DNA of 64,000 nt from Rhizopus sp. PT2906. Lineage: Eukaryota > Mucoromycota > Mucoromycetes > Mucorales > Rhizopodaceae. The position numbers and the translations under genes were made by a program. Numbering within the stretch: the first letter of the stretch is position 1; every line of letters begins with the position of its first letter. The stretch is from positions 1 through 64,000 of the forward strand of contig JAMYHX010000155.1 of assembly GCA_025529335.1 (NCBI GenBank), written 5' to 3'. The notes under the pieces are model-generated. The model ran no database searches and was not told the DNA's origin. It saw only the letters and a list, made by a program, of their open reading frames with translations. This document shows, piece by piece, positions 12,793-24,557 of this stretch.

Positions 12793-14311
12793 TTATATCA
12801 AGATTTTACTAATTTTCCTCTCTCCGGCTATTTTAGCCATCTTCCTCATTGCACCCTTCATATTGGATAGACCAGACTTGTGCTGGTGATGATGATTATG
12901 ACTAGGCTGTTGTTGTTGTTGCTGTTGTTGTACATAATGAATGGGATGCTGATGTCGATGCATGTTTATATTTTCTGAATCAGTGACGTTACTTTCATTA
13001 ACAACCGTGTCTTCACTGATGACACTATCTTCCAATAGATCCATTCTTGAGCGGTATCTTCTTATGTTCAATTTCAAATTAGAAAGAGAGCTATTTAGCT
13101 TTCTCAAAGGATTTGCTTTATCCTCTATATTATTAGATGTAAGCTGATCTGTGCGAGATTGGAGCTGAAGAAACTGATTGAATGCTTCATGAATTTGATG
13201 TTCTGCATAGCATGCCTTGGTTTTGTTAAACAAGTAAGATTCCTCAAAAGGATCTTCAGGAACCACAGCCGGTGTTTTTACGGCCTCGTTCAATATACGG
13301 TACAGCGAAGATGAAATCCTCATATCTTTATCAGATGCCCTAAGTGAGTCCTGAGAGACAAAGATAGATATCCAAGGCTTTTCTGGAGGTTCTGGTACGA
13401 TATCATAGTCATTATCCATCATTTTCTGAATACCATCAGCATTTTCGACCCAGTCAGACGAATTTCTATTTATCTTGGCAATAATACGACTATAACACTT
13501 TGCTCTTGCCCTTGTTCCTTCTGTCTTACACAATGGTTGATATTCCATATAATTGACGCTGGAATAAACAGAGGACATGTCATAACCTGAATCCGTTCGA
13601 GAATGCGACAATCCCAATTGTGCACTTTTACGACTTGTGATTTTAGCATGTTCAATGATCAGACGAGTTAAAAAGTGTCCCGACTTTTCTTCCATTATTT
13701 GACTGCAATCGCTTGGTCCCAGTACCACTTTACCTAACGAGTCACCTAATTTGTAAGCGTCCATAAGATTGACATGTTTATGTTGTAATAGTTCGACGAG
13801 AAAGTCTAGAATTTCAATCAAGAGTTGTTGGCTTTTGTTAGGGATAATAGAAGATAGATTGGATAATGTACAAGCTATATTTTTTAAGGGGGGAAATATT
13901 GATAAATAAGACGAATTAATCGCAACAAATGATTATAGTTACTCTCATAATTGATCTTTCTCCAAGCTTTTTTTGAAATAATTCTGTCTGGTGTAGACCA
14001 AAGTGCTACTTGCATCAAAGTAGCCACGGAGTGAATGTCGACATAGGACAGATCGTTGGCAGTAAAGTCTCGTTTATTGAATATCTTGATAAAAAGCCCA
14101 TAATTTGGCACTATCAAAGAGGGTATTAGAGATTATTATATCTTTACAATCAACTAAATTACCTGTCTTACGAAATATTTTACGCTCTTGGAAGCCTATA
14201 TATATAGTTTATATAATCAGCTCTAGAACTTACTGAATTCTTACCTCTTTGACGTATTTCTTCAATACACAATCGTGTTACTTTTGCAATAAAATCAAAA
14301 GAGTAATACAT
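12793..14311 (-). CDS. Msb1/Mug8-like polarity protein
   Basis: Likely homologue of yeast Msb1 and fission yeast Mug8, proteins with a RhoGAP-like fold acting around Cdc42/Rho1 polarity. Inferred exons (minus strand) are 14311-14245, 14195-14163, 14110-13943 and 13874-12793, 449 aa in frame. The N-terminal half contains VALWSTPDRIISKKAW and LMDAYKLGDSLGKVVLGP, which resemble that family. The C-terminal half is low-complexity with a Q/H-rich tract (about 12905-12960) and a basic tail. An alternative reads through the last intron and needs a one-base frameshift in a C6 run near 13892; that reading would keep the hydrophobic helix RLIRLIYQYFPP. The family assignment comes from motif memory, so it is moderate. 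Confidence 0.65.
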
Positions 14312-15206
14312 GATGAAAAGTTGTCAAGAATTAAAAAGAAAGTGGAAAGAAGAAAAGAAAGAGAACTGGTTTTTTATTTATTTGCTTAATACATTTGCAC
14401 TTCTTTATTCATCGCGGCCCCTTGTGATAATAGGAGAATATAAACAAAAAAAGATAGGTCACCTAACCTTAATACGCCTTCAAAGACATACGTTATAAAG
14501 GGTCAAATTTGACATGGCCCATGTTATATTACCCTTCTTTTTCAATAATAGTCCAAGGACACTTGCCATGATCTAAGTTGAGGGCCCACGCATTTATATA
14601 AGCCATGATACTTTATTTATGCACCTGCTTCCCTTTACATGCAGAGAAAAAGTCAGGGAGCGTCCTTTTTGAAAATACGAAAATAGAGTACCAATAGGAT
14701 TTCTCTTGAATGTACATTATCTTTGTATTCTTTAGCATAAAATGAAATTAAGGGATAAACAAGCTCAATCAGTACTTTTATATCACACATTTATCGTGTA
14801 GTCAAGACTATCCTTACCTATCACAGCTCTACTTTTATATTTCTAAGATGGAGGGAAACCTTTAGTATGATCTAGTGTGTTCTCTGAAAGAATTCGCAAG
14901 AGTAAAATAGAAAAAAGATGGGCATGCTTCTTTGTACGAATAACCAAGCAATTACGCATAATAGACTGAAAACTCTTTTTTTTTAGACATATGAAACTAG
15001 TTTATCAAACATAAGTTCGTCACTTCTAAATTTATCTCATTTAATGAATTTACTGCAATCCCCCTCTCTCTCTCCTCTCTTTGTATCAAGCAAAGAACTC
15101 TATACAACAGGAATGCATTCAAACTTTTGTCGGACATTAAAAGAAAGTAAAAGTAACGCGCTGTAACTTTTTTTCAAGTCTTTCCAATACAAAAAGGATA
15201 TACAAG
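14312..15206. other. Intergenic, divergent promoter region
   Basis: Lies between the divergent Msb1-like gene and prefoldin gene. No coding sequence is supported. It contains a CT-rich patch at 15061-15080, typical of fungal promoters. Confidence 0.5.
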
Positions 15207-15719
15207 ATGTCAAATATTAGAATGGTTAGAAATAAACGTTAATAAATATTTCCTTTCCCACTTATGACAGCTTCCATAGCTAAACGAAAAGGAAGAGGCA
15301 GATGGTGATGTTGAAGTGACTTGGATTGATCAGGAACGTATCAATGAATTTAGTAAATATAATGCCAAAATCGACGATTTTGAAGAGGAATATGAAAAAC
15401 TCAAGGTAAATAAAGTAAACTAACTTGTATGAAAATACTAAAGGGTTGCTTTTAGAAAGAGAAGGAGTATTTAGATGACGTTGCCATGGAACTAGAATTA
15501 GCTGATGAAGACGAACCTGTTCGATACAAAATTGGTGATGCCTTTGTTCACATTAGTGTTTCTGAAGCAACTGAAAAAATCGAAAAAGATTCAGAAAGAC
15601 TTGATTTATTAATAGAAGAAGCAAAGCAGAACATAGACAAGGTACAAGAAAAGATGGACGAACTTAAGAAATTGTTGTATGCTAAATTTGGAAATGCAAT
15701 CAATCTTGAGAAAGATTAA
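15207..15719 (+). CDS. GIM3: Prefoldin subunit 4
   Basis: Beta-type subunit of the hexameric prefoldin co-chaperone, which hands nascent actin and tubulin to the CCT chaperonin in the cytosol. Exons are 15207-15224, 15280-15405 and 15456-15719, giving 135 aa, close to the 134 aa of human PFDN4. The N-terminal helix contains VTWIDQERINEFSKYNAKI. The middle has LADEDEPVRYKIGDAFVHI, matching the family's central hairpin. The C-terminal helix ends LYAKFGNAINLE, a near match to the human end. The start is chosen because ATG at 15207 with an 18-nt first exon restores the frame across a GT-AG intron. It ends 31 bp before the convergent NFU1 stop. Confidence 0.9.
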
Positions 15720-15750
15720 GTTCTTATTGAATAAATAAAAAAAAAAGCGT

Positions 15751-16606
15751 TTATTGTTTTTCACCCAACTTCTTTTCAAGTTTATCAAATTCTTGAAGGG
15801 CAACTGATTCATTTTCATCAATCACTTGTTCTACGCCCTGAACTTCTGGGATATAATGCATCAACATATTTTCAATACCATTCTTTAATGTCACAACTGC
15901 ACTATCACAGCCTCTGCAGCTACCTTTCAGCTTGAGCTTCACAATGCCATTTTCAAAACCACAGTATTCGATATCACCACCATCTTCTTGAATAGAAGGT
16001 CGAATACGTGTATCAAGTAACTCTTTAATCATTTGAACTTCTTCTGGATCATCAGGATGAATGGTTGTATCACTTGCTGCCAAATCCCCTTCATCGAATA
16101 CAATGGGTTGTCCTGAGGTAAAGTGGTTCATGATGGCAGAATAAATATCAGGTTTCATCAATTGCCATTCTGCAGTAGATTCCTTTGAGATGGTGATAAA
16201 GTCAGGTCCAAAGAAGACACCTGCAACACCTTCAATTTGGAAGAGTTGCTTTGCAAGTGGAGATTTCATTGAAGATCGAACGTCAAGGAATTCTGCTGTG
16301 CCATTACCTAACACAGGTGTGCCAGGAATAAATTTTAAGGAATCATCATTGGGAGTTTGCTCAGTTTGGATAAACATGCTGCGCACTATAAACACATGAT
16401 AAATAAGGTGAAATGACAACAGTAATGACAATAATCTAACCTTGTTGACGTGCTAAAAGAGAAGGCATATACTGCGCATTAAAGCGAGTAGCCCATAAGC
16501 TGTGGCTCTTTGTCATTAAATTTCTTTGAGCATAGCTTCTTAGCTGTGGGATTGCCCTTAAGCATGTTGATCTGCTAAGGCCCGTCAAAATAATTCGTGA
16601 ATTCAT
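15751..16606 (-). CDS. NFU1: Mitochondrial iron-sulfur scaffold NFU1
   Basis: Late-acting mitochondrial Fe-S cluster carrier that delivers 4Fe-4S clusters to targets such as lipoate synthase. Exons (minus strand) are 16606-16441 and 16385-15751, 266 aa. The first 50 or so residues are rich in Arg, Ser and Leu and lack acidic residues, as in a matrix presequence. An Nfu N-terminal domain follows (FIPGTPVLGNGTAEFLD). The C-terminal NifU domain carries the cluster-ligating CxxC as CRGC at 212-215, in GSCRGCDSAVVTLKNGIENML. ATG at 16606 is preferred over an upstream in-frame ATG at 16675, because it begins directly with the presequence. The 3' end faces the prefoldin gene. Confidence 0.92.
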
Positions 16607-17693
16607 TAGTAATAGAAAAGATAATTCAAGCAAGGGCGGTCGATAAAAAAAAAGGGAAGCACTACGCACACCCAAAGATTTTGCATAAATGTGACGTAAG
16701 CAATTCGATTTGCACAGCAGACAGCATATCTATCGTATTTGCCTTAAAAGTATTACATCTTGTCGTAAAATGTTGAAGAAAAACAAAACAAAAAAAAAAG
16801 ACTGACAACAAAATGCGTTATACTTATGACTTATCATGTCCAATTCTAATTGGACATGATAAATCTACGCAATAATCCTGAATGTGTCTTATATGTAGCT
16901 TTGCAGCGAGAAAGATTAAATTTGGTTAGATATGATTAGGTGTGTAATGATAATGGCTCGAAAAAAGAAGAAAAGTAGTACTCAAATGACTGGTATGGCC
17001 TTTTGTTCTTTGCATAATGATCATGCATCTACTTTTCTGAGTAACACAATGTTTAGCTGGCCAAAAAAATCTTAATCAAAGTCTCAGTAAGATGTTTGTG
17101 TAGAATAAAACCATGATCAGACATACCAATGTTAAAGTTCTTGTGCTGTTTCACTGTGATGTGGTCATTGCTTAGGAAAATCACACGAGATGTATTGAAA
17201 ACTATAGGTATTGACAAAGCTGCCACAGTAAAAAGTAAAAAGTCTACCATCACATAGATGGGAGCTCTTGTCACAGTCTAGGATAGCTACCAACGCCCCA
17301 AAGCATTCTTTCAGGGCCACATTATGATATGATTCGTAAATCTCTCGTCATTTGATGATGCTTTGTTGCTTTTCAAAACCCAGCCATAGATAGATGAGAC
17401 ATTTTGGTGAGGTTGACTTATTACTCATCCAATAGTATACTTTCCACAAACATGTGAATCTGCTCACAAAGGTATGCCAAGAAATACTAGTCCGCAAATG
17501 TTTGCTTGCTTACACATGAATACAATCAAGACTGCATTGTGTAAAGAGAAGACTGTGTGGCACGCTCTGAATGATAAGGTTTAAGACGTAAAATGGCGCA
17601 ATTCGGAGCACTGTCTTTTTCAAAATTTGTGGCCCAACCTAATTTCTTTGGCTGTAAAAAGAAAGTCAATTCTGACATGCGCTTTCTTTCTTT
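16607..17693. other. Intergenic, divergent promoter region
   Basis: Lies between divergent NFU1 and the transporter gene. It contains a near-perfect 32-bp palindrome (16831-16862). A 73-codon minus-strand frame at 17274-17053 starts with GTG and matches nothing I know. No gene is called. Confidence 0.5.
16831..16862. repeat. 32-bp palindrome
   Basis: Arms 16831-16845 (ttatcatgtccaatt) and 16848-16862 are exact reverse complements over 15 bp with a 2-nt centre. It sits about 225 bp upstream of the NFU1 start. It could be a dimeric factor-binding site or a transposon footprint; the sequence alone does not decide. Confidence 0.85.
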
Positions 17694-18803
17694 ATGACAG
17701 AAAAAAAGAACAAGAATTTAGTAGAGATCGTTCGACATTTCACTCCATCATGGTTTAGCGTTACCATGGGAACAGGCATAGTTGCCATTCTGCTGCAGAC
17801 ATTTCCTTTTCAATTTTCTGGACTGCAAACGATTGCACTTGTTTTGTTTCTGTTCAACGTCGTCATTTACAGCGTCTTTACGATCATTACTGTACTTCGC
17901 TATGTATTGTTTCCTACAATATTCTTTCTCATGCTTCAGCATCCAGCACAGAGCATGTTTGTTGGCACGATTCCTATGGGATTAACAACTATAACAAACT
18001 TTGTTACGATTGCGCTCACCGACAAATATGCCTGGGCTCTGAACCTTGCTTTCACTCTCTGGTGTATCGAATTTGCCTTGACGCTTGTTAGTTGCTTTTT
18101 AGTGCCCTTTTACTTTATTGTGCACCACACACATGCCTTGGAAACAATGAACGGCACTTGGTTACTCCCTATTGTTCCTGCTGTAGTCACTGCAGCATCA
18201 GGAGGATTGTTATGTCACTATTTGGATGAGCAGAGAGGCTTAGTCATTCTCATTGTATCATATGTAACCATGGGCATAGGCATCTTACTAGCACTCTCGA
18301 TCATTGTCATTTATTTTTATAGACTTGCTGTCCACAAGCTTCCTCCCAAGGAGGTTATTATTAGCTCTTTTCTGCCTTTAGGTCCACTTGGCCAGGGAGC
18401 ATACGGCATGATCCAGCTAGGATCTGGCGCACAAAAGTTATTGGGAGATCGTTACATTCCTGGACTGGGTAATACCGCGTACAGTTTAGGCTTTATCCTT
18501 GCACTCTTTCTTTGGGGCTATGGTTTATGGTACTTGGTTGTGGCTATTTTCTCTGTCAGTATTACAGTCAAACACAAGATCCCATTCAACATGGGTTGGT
18601 GGGGACTCACTTTCCCGTTGGGCGTCTATACAGCAGCAACATTGGCTATCGGCAAGGTACTCGATTCCATGTTTTTCAATATCCTAGCTGCTGTCTTTAC
18701 TTGCTGTCTAGTCACGCTTTGGTTAGTAGTTACGATCAAGACGATTGTTGGAGCAGCCACTGGTAAACTGTTTTATGCTCCATGCCTTTCATTAGCACAG
18801 TGA
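17694..18803 (+). CDS. TDT/SSU1-type membrane transporter
   Basis: Intronless 369-aa polytopic membrane protein of the tellurite-resistance/dicarboxylate transporter (SLAC1-like) superfamily. In fungi this includes the sulfite efflux pump Ssu1 and the malate permease Mae1. The first segment carries the family signature FTPSWFSVTMGTGIVAILL near 16-34. Another typical block, FLPLGPLGQGAYGMIQLG, lies near 225-242. About ten hydrophobic spans alternate with short polar loops. Substrate (sulfite, malate or another anion) cannot be decided from sequence. The ATG at 17694 lies directly before a charged tail and the first helix. Its stop is 69 bp from the convergent Boi-like stop. Confidence 0.85.
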   Translation: MTEKKNKNLVEIVRHFTPSWFSVTMGTGIVAILLQTFPFQFSGLQTIALVLFLFNVVIYSVFTIITVLRYVLFPTIFFLMLQHPAQSMFVGTIPMGLTTITNFVTIALTDKYAWALNLAFTLWCIEFALTLVSCFLVPFYFIVHHTHALETMNGTWLLPIVPAVVTAASGGLLCHYLDEQRGLVILIVSYVTMGIGILLALSIIVIYFYRLAVHKLPPKEVIISSFLPLGPLGQGAYGMIQLGSGAQKLLGDRYIPGLGNTAYSLGFILALFLWGYGLWYLVVAIFSVSITVKHKIPFNMGWWGLTFPLGVYTAATLAIGKVLDSMFFNILAAVFTCCLVTLWLVVTIKTIVGAATGKLFYAPCLSLAQ

Positions 18804-18872
18804 TATGTTATAGATTTATTAAGAGATAGAATGTAGAATGTAGTAAAATAATACATAAATAGTGTACATTTT

Positions 18873-21516
18873 TTATATCACAATGCTCTCCGTGTCATCT
18901 AAGCTCCGTAACTTGTTCTGTTCTTCTTCACCAAACGTACCACCACTTGCCATCTTTTTACCATTGTTTTGCTTAGGAGATAGTGCGAGAGTTACTGAAT
19001 TATCGTACCAGGACTTGATGGCATCAAGCAATGCCATGATTTTGATTTCATGACCGTTGAGGATATCTATTGATTCATAGTTAGTATTAGTTTATAACAG
19101 CAAAGGAGGGTTGTATTACCCCTGAATGTATATCCCCCGTCGAGATCAATGCCCTCCTGATGCATATACTCAAAAGCAGTAATCATTCGATCCATCATTT
19201 GAGAGTAAACAGACTGATTAAGGTTAACAGGACATCGTCTGATCTCCTTACCGCCTAAATTTTCCAGCAATTCCAGCAGAATCTCGCCTGTCGATAGCTC
19301 TGTCAAATCACGAATGGGGTCATGTACATGTATATTGATCCAGTCAATGTATCCCTTCCTTTTCATCAGTAATTCACGTTGGTTCTCTGGAGTAGGTTGA
19401 TAGTGCCTTGACGAAGGTAGATCTTCCACTGCCAGATGATTATGTCGACTTGATTCAATGACACTCATGTTTTCAGGATCAATCAAATCCTCGTCTTCTT
19501 CATCTGGATAAAATGACACGCTGGGCGCGATAGAAGACGCGTTGTGGATGGGCGAAACCATTTTCCTCGCTGTTGTTGTGGAGCTACTACTACTACTCTG
19601 CGTCGTACTTGGACTGATCATCATAACGCCACTTGTGCTCGTAAATCCAGAATCTTTTAGTTTTGTGCGATGATCAAAGGAATACTCAGACATGTTATCC
19701 ATCGGCACGCCTCGCAACCTTGGGCTCATCATGGATGGTGTGCGGCTGCCTGTTGTGCTTGATAGCGGTGATGAAAATGATTGTTGAAAGTTGAGTTCTT
19801 CTGGATGTTCTTCCATAGGTGTCAGTCCAGTGTTACTAGTAATACTGTTGTGTCGGTAGGATGAAGAGGGGCTTTTTTGTTGCTGTGGATGAAATATGGT
19901 TGATGGGGGACGAGGGCGCATCCGACGAGCAGTTTCCAAGGACACGGTCGGAATCGTACTAGAAGACATAACGGGGGTTCCATAATCTCTTTCAATAGTT
20001 GCCTTCATCAGCGCTTTTACCCAATCCTTCATGTATTTTTCTTGATCTGTGTAAAAATAAAACGTCCTTTCTTTTTCATGGTGTGCCTTGAAGCAGTATT
20101 TCCCTGGTTGAATTGAACTATCGACTTCAATCCTGTATCCTTTTAAATTGATTATGCCTTTCATTCTGATGGCCTTTAAAGGAAAAAAGTTAGAACGTCT
20201 TCTTTTGTTTGCTATATATGTGTTACCTTTGGGCTTTTGAAATAAAATAAATTGTTTGCTTTAAGCACAAACCATCGCTTATTCCAATTTTTGTACTTGT
20301 CACCTTGCTTATATAACCAGCCTTCCATATCAGGTATTAAAGACAGCTCAGGCGCCATTGGCACGTCCTCCGAACGTCGTACCATGTTCGAGGACGGCAG
20401 GATAGACTGTAACTTGCTTGTAGAAGGTAGTAACGATGATCTCATAAAATTGTATTTGCTATTACTCTGTTTAGTCAGGTGAGAAAAAACACATGGGTCA
20501 GTCATATAACCACGGTGTCAAGATGTTTACCTCTTGCATATTGTTGCTACTGAATGGAGTATTCAACGTATGTCTTCGTCCAAGTTCTTGCATACTATGA
20601 TCTTGTCTGTAAACACTACTAGCGTGACTTATTTGACTTGAATTTCTAGACAAGTTATTATTCTGAGACATGGCCCTTTGAGGGGATGTCATGGTTGAGT
20701 CTATAGAGGGTCTTTTACTATTGTTGATAGAATTCACCAGTTGTGAGTTTCGAATGACTGTACTGTAATCAGAAACCAAATCATCGTCAGGATAAGGATG
20801 CTTAGTGTGATTGTTATTGTAATATGGCTTTTCAGGTAGTGGTGAGTTTAGTCGCGAATTGGTTGAAGGAGTGTACTGCAGATGATGAATATGAGTATGA
20901 AGTCAAAGTGTTTAAAAAGTACGTTACTTTTATATTTTTCGTTTCTTCCTTTAAGGCCGTGATTGCACCATGTATCTTGAATCGTTTTCCAAACGTATCA
21001 ATCTGCAACTCTTTTAGGGAATCTAGAGTCAATTCTAACAATATGTCTCCTGTGATTTCCTGTTCTTTGAATGTATCGGCAAGTCTCTTGTCGAAACCAA
21101 CATCGATCAACCACAGAGCAACTTGATCGGATGACCACTCTTCAATAGGTTTCATTCTTAGTGCTGGATTGTTTAATGATTGCTTGACAATGGACTGTAT
21201 ATTCTTTGAAGACATACTCAAATGACTACTGCTTATCCTTAATTTGGCCACCCCTTCCTCTATATTTTCTCTTGGTGGCGTTGAAGATGTGTATGTAATA
21301 GGAAATAAACCGATCTCCCCCTTTTCGTTGCGGCCCTGTTTATATATATAAAGATTAATGTCAAGTGCAACATTATATTCTAATATCCAGTACCTTCCAC
21401 CAACCGTCATTGTATCCTTCGTCTTTTTCAAACACAACCACTTTCTCTCCTACGTCAAGTGAGATCTCGTCGACGTTCTCTGCTACAAACTTGTGCACAG
21501 TATAAACTACTTCCAT
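18873..21516 (-). CDS. Boi-like polarity scaffold with SH3, SAM and PH domains
   Basis: Predicted cortical scaffold similar to yeast Boi1/Boi2, which bind Bem1/Cdc42 and exocyst components in polarised growth. Exons (minus strand) are 21516-21394, 21335-20928, 20875-20531, 20466-20227, 20173-19120 and 19066-18873, 787 aa in frame. An SH3 domain (about 3-55) has the NDGWWK core split by intron 1. SAM is at about 105-170 (EEWSSDQVALWLIDVGF). PH is at about 339-434 (MEGWLYKQGDKYKNWNKRWF to DWVKALMKA). The linkers are Ser-rich. After PH there is a second folded segment near 640-745 (YIDWINIHVHD, EILLELLENLGGKEI) that resembles a calponin-homology-like helical domain. Yeast Boi proteins lack this. 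Function is inferred from domain order. Confidence 0.88.
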
Positions 21517-22278
21517 AAGACAACAAAAAGGGAGAATGGCAACAAGTTACAGAAGGAAGAAGAAAAAAAAACAAAAAGAAAAAAAATAAACAAATAAGAA
21601 ATAAATCAAAAGTTACATTTTTATATGATTTGGTAAGTCTCATTTTCCAATGTAAAAGATAGACCAGAGTGTGTAACATTGGCAGAAATGAAATGGACAA
21701 GCCATTATGCTGCATTTAGTAAATTTAATTTAAATAATACATAATAATAAACGAGGTTCTCTCCCTCTATTCATTTTGCTTGTTGTCCCTCCCTCCTTTA
21801 CTTATTGTCAACGTATAACAATCTAAGCGGGGAATCAATTTCTTTTTTTGCCTTTCTCTTCCCTTTTTATTTCAAAGTGATGTCAAATCAACAGGTAAAA
21901 GGGTACTATGGTTACTATTGCTATGGATACAGTACTTATCTTTGACATATAGAAACCTTCGTGCCAAAAATATGGTAAATAAGATTTCAATATGAATATA
22001 GTGTTGTTGATCATCAAGTTTAGCCTGTGATATCCAAGACTGTTTAGCAAAGAACAATTACCAAGAGTCAAAGTGTCAAGACTTGATAGATAAACTTGAC
22101 AAATGTTGTCAAGATCTCATTGACAGTGGAGGCAAGAGTGTTTGCTGTCCAGAAAAGAAATATAAAAATAACCCGAGGACAAAATAAAAAGACAGTTCAA
22201 ACTACAAGATATTATTTTCCTTTCTTTTTTTTTTTTTTTTTTTTTTTCTCTTATCTTTCTTCTTTACAATTTAGCACA
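21517..22278. other. Intergenic, divergent promoter region
   Basis: Between the Boi-like gene and the F-box gene. It contains a T-rich pyrimidine tract (22220-22260) just before the F-box gene start. No coding sequence is supported. Confidence 0.5.
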
Positions 22279-23949
22279 ATGAGCATCACACATCATTCAG
22301 ACGGCCGTTTCCCAACGGAACTTTTATTATCTATATTTATTCACTTGGACGGTCCAACTTTAATTTCCTGTAGTAGAGTGTGCCGACAATGGTACAACGC
22401 CATTACTCACTTTGACGAACTGATCTGGTCAAGAGCTTGTCGCCGTGATTTCCTAAAGACAAGGCGTTTCTGGTCACTTCAATTTCCCGAACTAACACAA
22501 ACAAACGGCTTACTCGGAAAGCAAAAGAGGACATGGCAGGATATGTATAGGATAACCAAAAACTGGTATACTGGTCACTGTACGGGATATTATCCCAAAG
22601 TAGACCAAGATAGATCAATAGATACACTCATCCCCTGCGCCGTCGTTGGTAATCCTCAAGAACATGGTATGTTTACCACGCTTACTCTTGCTTACAATGG
22701 ATCCATCATTCGATCAAATCCAAACTATCAAACGGCATCTGAACAGAGCTTGATGATTCAATCACCACAGACACATGAAACACTGTATATACAATGGTCA
22801 AATCTTGAATTGCCCGGTTGGCCAGAAGCTGCAGCATCACACACCATTGTTTGTCATCACACACTTCCATCCACGCCTTGGTTGGTTACAGGTGGCTTGA
22901 ACGGTACTGTTGCCATATGGGATCTAGAGAAAAGGTCCTTGGTGAGGATGTGGCATGGACACCGTGGAAGAGTATTATGTATCAGCATGAATGACGAAGG
23001 TGAGTCGTGATTAACAGGAAAGAGCGCTGTCTTTATAAAAACAAACCCCTTTATAGCTGTTTTAAGTGGCGGCGCAGATAGTATGATCCAAGTGTGGGAT
23101 CTCAATATGACTGACAAGACAAAAAGCCTTCAAAGGCCTACTCAACGTGGCATGATTGATATTTCCCGCTACTTGTCTGAACGAAATGACTGGTATCAAG
23201 GTGTAGGTGAAATTGCTGCAAATCATAATTTAGTCGCTTGTGCCCCGGATGCTTCCGGTCCCATCTTGATCTTTTCCCTTTTGACAGGATCTCTTGTATA
23301 CGAATTGAAAATACCACAAGCTTCACCAAGGATGGAGTGGACGACCGAGGATATCACTGCCTTCACTCGGCTTCGACTGACCCCGTACTTTTTACTCACA
23401 AAGGGAAAAATATCCAACAAGAGTCAGCATCTGAAGATCGTACCTTCTACTCAAAATGTGATCCTTCAGCGTAACAAACTCTCCCAGTCTAAACAAGTAG
23501 GTTATATGTCACCATTGAAAGATCATAACCCTTCTCCTCACGTTGCCCAAATGACTCCCTATCAGCTTTATCTTTACTACCAATCGATGAATAGTGGTAA
23601 TGAAAGAAGTGACAGTGAAGAAGAGCAAATGCCTACTCCAGACACGAGTGATTGTATTCATGTCTGGGACCTACAAACAGCAAAGATCGTCTACAGGCTA
23701 CTCCCTGTTTTACCAAAACCAAACCAGTACTATACTATTACAGATATACAGTTATCTCCAGATTACTCCAAGGTATTTGCTATTATCCAAATTCGTGGTA
23801 AAAAGCAGTATGAGGAACATCTTTTCTGCTGGGACTTTTCTATAAAGAATATAGATGATCCGATAGATCAATGTTTTAAAGTATTAGAATTAGATGCTAA
23901 AGACCCTTCTCAACAAAAAATTGGAACTTCTTGGGTTTGTTTTATGTAG
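22279..23949 (+). CDS. F-box and WD40-repeat protein
   Basis: Probable substrate receptor of an SCF-type ubiquitin ligase. Exons are 22279-22999 and 23057-23949, 537 aa in frame. An F-box lies at about 10-52 (FPTELLLSIFIHLDGPTLIS, then CRVCRQWYNAI-like sequence). WD40-type strands follow: TGGLNGTVAIWDLEKRSLVR with GHRGRVLCISMND, then LSGGADSMIQVWDLN. Further weak repeats include DCIHVWDLQTAKIVYRLLP near the C-terminus. The set looks like an incomplete or degenerate propeller. The substrate is unknown. ATG at 22279 directly precedes the F-box; an upstream in-frame ATG at 22096 would add a poly-Phe stretch encoded by the promoter T-run and is rejected. Confidence 0.82.
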
Positions 23950-24557
23950 CTTTGTTTTTTAGTATTCTCCCATTTGTAAATACGTCATTTGTATACACTT
24001 TTTCATCTTATAAAATCAATTTACGTTTTTATATTGCTTCAATTTGACTCAATTTGCGCTATTATGCAACCAATTTTCGTTTCTGTCATGTTTAAATGCT
24101 ATAGTTGATGAAAGAAAGACAGAGGATGTGGTATGTTTTTCAGGACAAAAAGAAAAAGTGTACATATATATCCTTTTGGTAGACAATATCCTTTTCCTAT
24201 TGGTGTAAATGCACACCGACAAATTTAGAAATGGCTTTGCCCTTTCTCCCTTTTCTGCGGGCTAAATTTCGTGGTAGATCGTTCATCAGTTGTACTGAAA
24301 TAGATGATTGAACCAAACACTTCTTTAATGCTACTTATTCTCCAGGAGTAATATGCATCATTGTCTCTATAGAACGATGATATCAATATTTTTATGATAG
24401 GCTTCCCTTTATTACAAGATATCAATGAAGAAAAAAAGAGAGGCGATTAGAGCTTCTTTATTTGTACATTTGAGCATCTTATTTACAGATATTATGCAAT
24501 CGGAGGCAAACGTTATTTATTATTATTATATAATTATGATTATTATGATTGTTATTA
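23950..24557. other. Intergenic between convergent genes
   Basis: 3' flanks of the F-box and UPF0658 genes. It includes an ATT/ATG-rich stretch at 24515-24565. No gene is supported. Confidence 0.5.

Noticed and set aside
17053..17274. 73-codon minus-strand frame with a hydrophobic N-terminus
   Set aside because: Begins with GTG, no family similarity recognised, and lies in a divergent promoter region.
22096..22278. In-frame N-terminal extension of the F-box protein
   Set aside because: Would translate a poly(T) promoter tract as poly-Phe; the downstream ATG sits right at the F-box.
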